This document shows, piece by piece, positions 7,232 to 8,087 of a DNA stretch of 8,087 bases. The DNA comes from JAPUME01 sp964605715 (GTDB lineage: Bacteria > Acidobacteriota > Terriglobia > UBA7540 > JAPUME01): the NCBI GenBank assembly GCA_964605715.1, contig CAZSDV010000074.1:1-8087 (forward strand), read 5' to 3'. The position numbers were made by a program, and so were the translations under genes. Every line of letters begins with the position of its first letter. The stretch's first letter is position 1. The notes below the pieces were generated by a model. That model did no database searches. It was not told the origin of the DNA and worked only from the letters and a program-made list of their open reading frames with translations.

Positions 7232-8087
7232 ATAAACTCGCTAGGAAACTTACAAAGGCAGGGTCAATCCCTCTGGTTAAATTATCTTCGTCGAAGCTTA
7301 GTCACAAGCGGTGAGCTCTCGCGGCTAGTTACTGAAGATGGACTATGCGGCATTACGAGCAACATTGCAATTTTCGAAAAGGCCATAGCAGGTGGCACAG
7401 ACTATGACGGGATCTTGAGTGAAACACTGAAGAAAAATCCCGATGTTTCAATGGAGACGCTTTTAGAAACACTTGCCATTGAAGACATCTGCATTACAGC
7501 AGATGTCCTACGCCCCGTATACGAAAAAGGTAACGGGCTTGACGGACTCGTAACTCTTGCAGTTTCACCGCAGTTTGCAAACGACACCGCCCATCTAGTT
7601 TCTGAAGCTAAGCGTTTATGGAAGATGCTATCGCGTCCCAATATCCTAATCCAGATACCGGCAACTCCTGAGGGCATCCCTGCTATTGAGGCTCTCATCT
7701 CTGAGAATATTAACGTTAATGCCACCCTTATATTTTCCCTTGCCCACTATGAGGCGGTTGTACAAGCGTATTTAAAAGGTCTCTCCCACTGTGGAGCTCC
7801 CCAAAAAATTGTATCAGTTGCATCCTTATCTATTAGTCGAGTGGATACGGCGGTAGACCGAGCCCTTGAAGCAGTTGGAACCCCGAAGGCTCTTGGCATA
7901 CGCGGAAAAGTGGCCATCGCGAATGCCCGGAAGATATACCGGACCTTTCAGAAAATTTTCTATGGTGAACCCTTTGTAAAATTTAAGAAAGAAGGTGCTC
8001 GCGTGCAGCGGCCGCTTTTTGCCAGCGCGCCAGCAAAAAATCCAGGATATTCCAACGTTGCCTACATGGAAGGGCTAATAGGTCCCG
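7232..8087 (+). CDS. Transaldolase-family protein lacking the catalytic triad, ATA at start position, 3' end missing
   Basis: The frame is open from the TAA at 7220 to the window edge, with 285 codons visible. It aligns, from memory of the family, with mycobacterial-type and TAL-PGI transaldolases, whose N-terminus MNPL..L...GQS matches INSLGNLQRQGQS here. The initiator position is ATA, and the first ATG/GTG/TTG is TTG at 7415 (residue 62), which would remove essential parts of the barrel. Fold motifs are clear: TSGELSRL (25-32), IFEKAI (47-52), RPVYE (94-98), PATPEGIPAIE (143-153), INVNATLIFS (160-169) and GARVQRPL (255-262). Phosphate-side residues appear kept: Ser198, Arg203, Ser265 and Lys269, as are Asn44, Asn163 and Thr165. 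The catalytic ones are not: Asn17 stands for Asp, Ala110 for Glu, and Gln141 for the Schiff-base Lys. TSNP is TSNI at 42-45. Transaldolase activity is therefore not expected. It may be a pseudoenzyme, a TAL-PGI fusion whose isomerase half works, or a young pseudogene. Confidence 0.85.
   Translation, partial: MNSLGNLQRQGQSLWLNYLRRSLVTSGELSRLVTEDGLCGITSNIAIFEKAIAGGTDYDGILSETLKKNPDVSMETLLETLAIEDICITADVLRPVYEKGNGLDGLVTLAVSPQFANDTAHLVSEAKRLWKMLSRPNILIQIPATPEGIPAIEALISENINVNATLIFSLAHYEAVVQAYLKGLSHCGAPQKIVSVASLSISRVDTAVDRALEAVGTPKALGIRGKVAIANARKIYRTFQKIFYGEPFVKFKKEGARVQRPLFASAPAKNPGYSNVAYMEGLIGP

Noticed and set aside
7402..7725. 107-codon ORF on the minus strand
   Set aside because: It lies wholly antisense to the transaldolase-like frame, which has clear homology. 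I recognise no family in it.
7232..8087. Simple frameshift or misassembly as the explanation for the odd transaldolase
   Set aside because: The homologous frame is continuous for 285 codons without a stop. The changes are single in-frame substitutions at catalytic sites, which indel errors do not produce; base-level errors remain possible.
1..8087. CRISPR arrays, tRNA/rRNA genes, insertion sequences or attachment sites
   Set aside because: I saw no regularly spaced repeats, no tRNA cloverleaf in the gaps, no transposase or integrase motifs and no terminal repeats. The gaps are 85-168 bases and too small for most of these.

Overview
The window is a single-strand, gene-dense stretch of bacterial DNA of roughly balanced base composition. 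All six protein-coding genes read on the + strand. A periplasmic di-haem c-type cytochrome, a secreted solute-binding protein and an ABC importer point to a Gram-negative bacterium with respiratory metabolism. The lineage cannot be fixed from this sequence. The style of the genes (MauG/CCP-like cytochrome beside a PhnCDE-like transporter, and transketolase followed by a TAL-PGI-type transaldolase) would suit Nitrospirota, Nitrospinota or deltaproteobacterial-type lineages, but that is a weak inference.

Layout. Positions 1-1312 hold the 3' part of a di-haem cytochrome c peroxidase/MauG-family gene that begins before the window. It is tightly coupled to three transporter genes: a phosphonate/phosphite-type binding protein (1309-2223), its ATPase (2220-2978) and its permease (about 2950-3765). 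The first two junctions are GTGA overlaps and the third is an overlap of about 29 bases, so the four genes look like one operon. A 168-base gap follows, with no clear terminator, a possible 14-codon leader ORF and a small hairpin. Next is a MscS-family mechanosensitive channel with five predicted membrane segments (3934-5007). A 144-base gap leads to a complete transketolase (5152-7146) with all expected catalytic residues. After 85 bases comes a transaldolase-family gene (7232 to the window end), cut off at its 3' side.

The main find is the last gene. Its fold-defining motifs and its sugar-phosphate-binding residues can be read in one unbroken frame for 285 codons. However, the three central catalytic residues of transaldolase are all replaced: the Schiff-base lysine is Gln (codon 7652-7654), the catalytic Glu is Ala (7559-7561) and the beta-1 Asp is Asn (7280-7282). 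In addition, the position where the family starts with Met is an ATA codon, with no ATG, GTG or TTG between the upstream in-frame stop and codon 62. This is either a translated pseudoenzyme in the pentose phosphate module, possibly the N-terminal part of a transaldolase-phosphoglucose isomerase fusion, or an early pseudogene. Beside an intact transketolase, it raises the question of how the organism handles sedoheptulose 7-phosphate.

The second point of interest is the coupling of a di-haem peroxidase-like cytochrome to a PhnCDE-like importer with no phosphonate- or phosphite-metabolising gene in view. The true substrate of the importer is therefore open.
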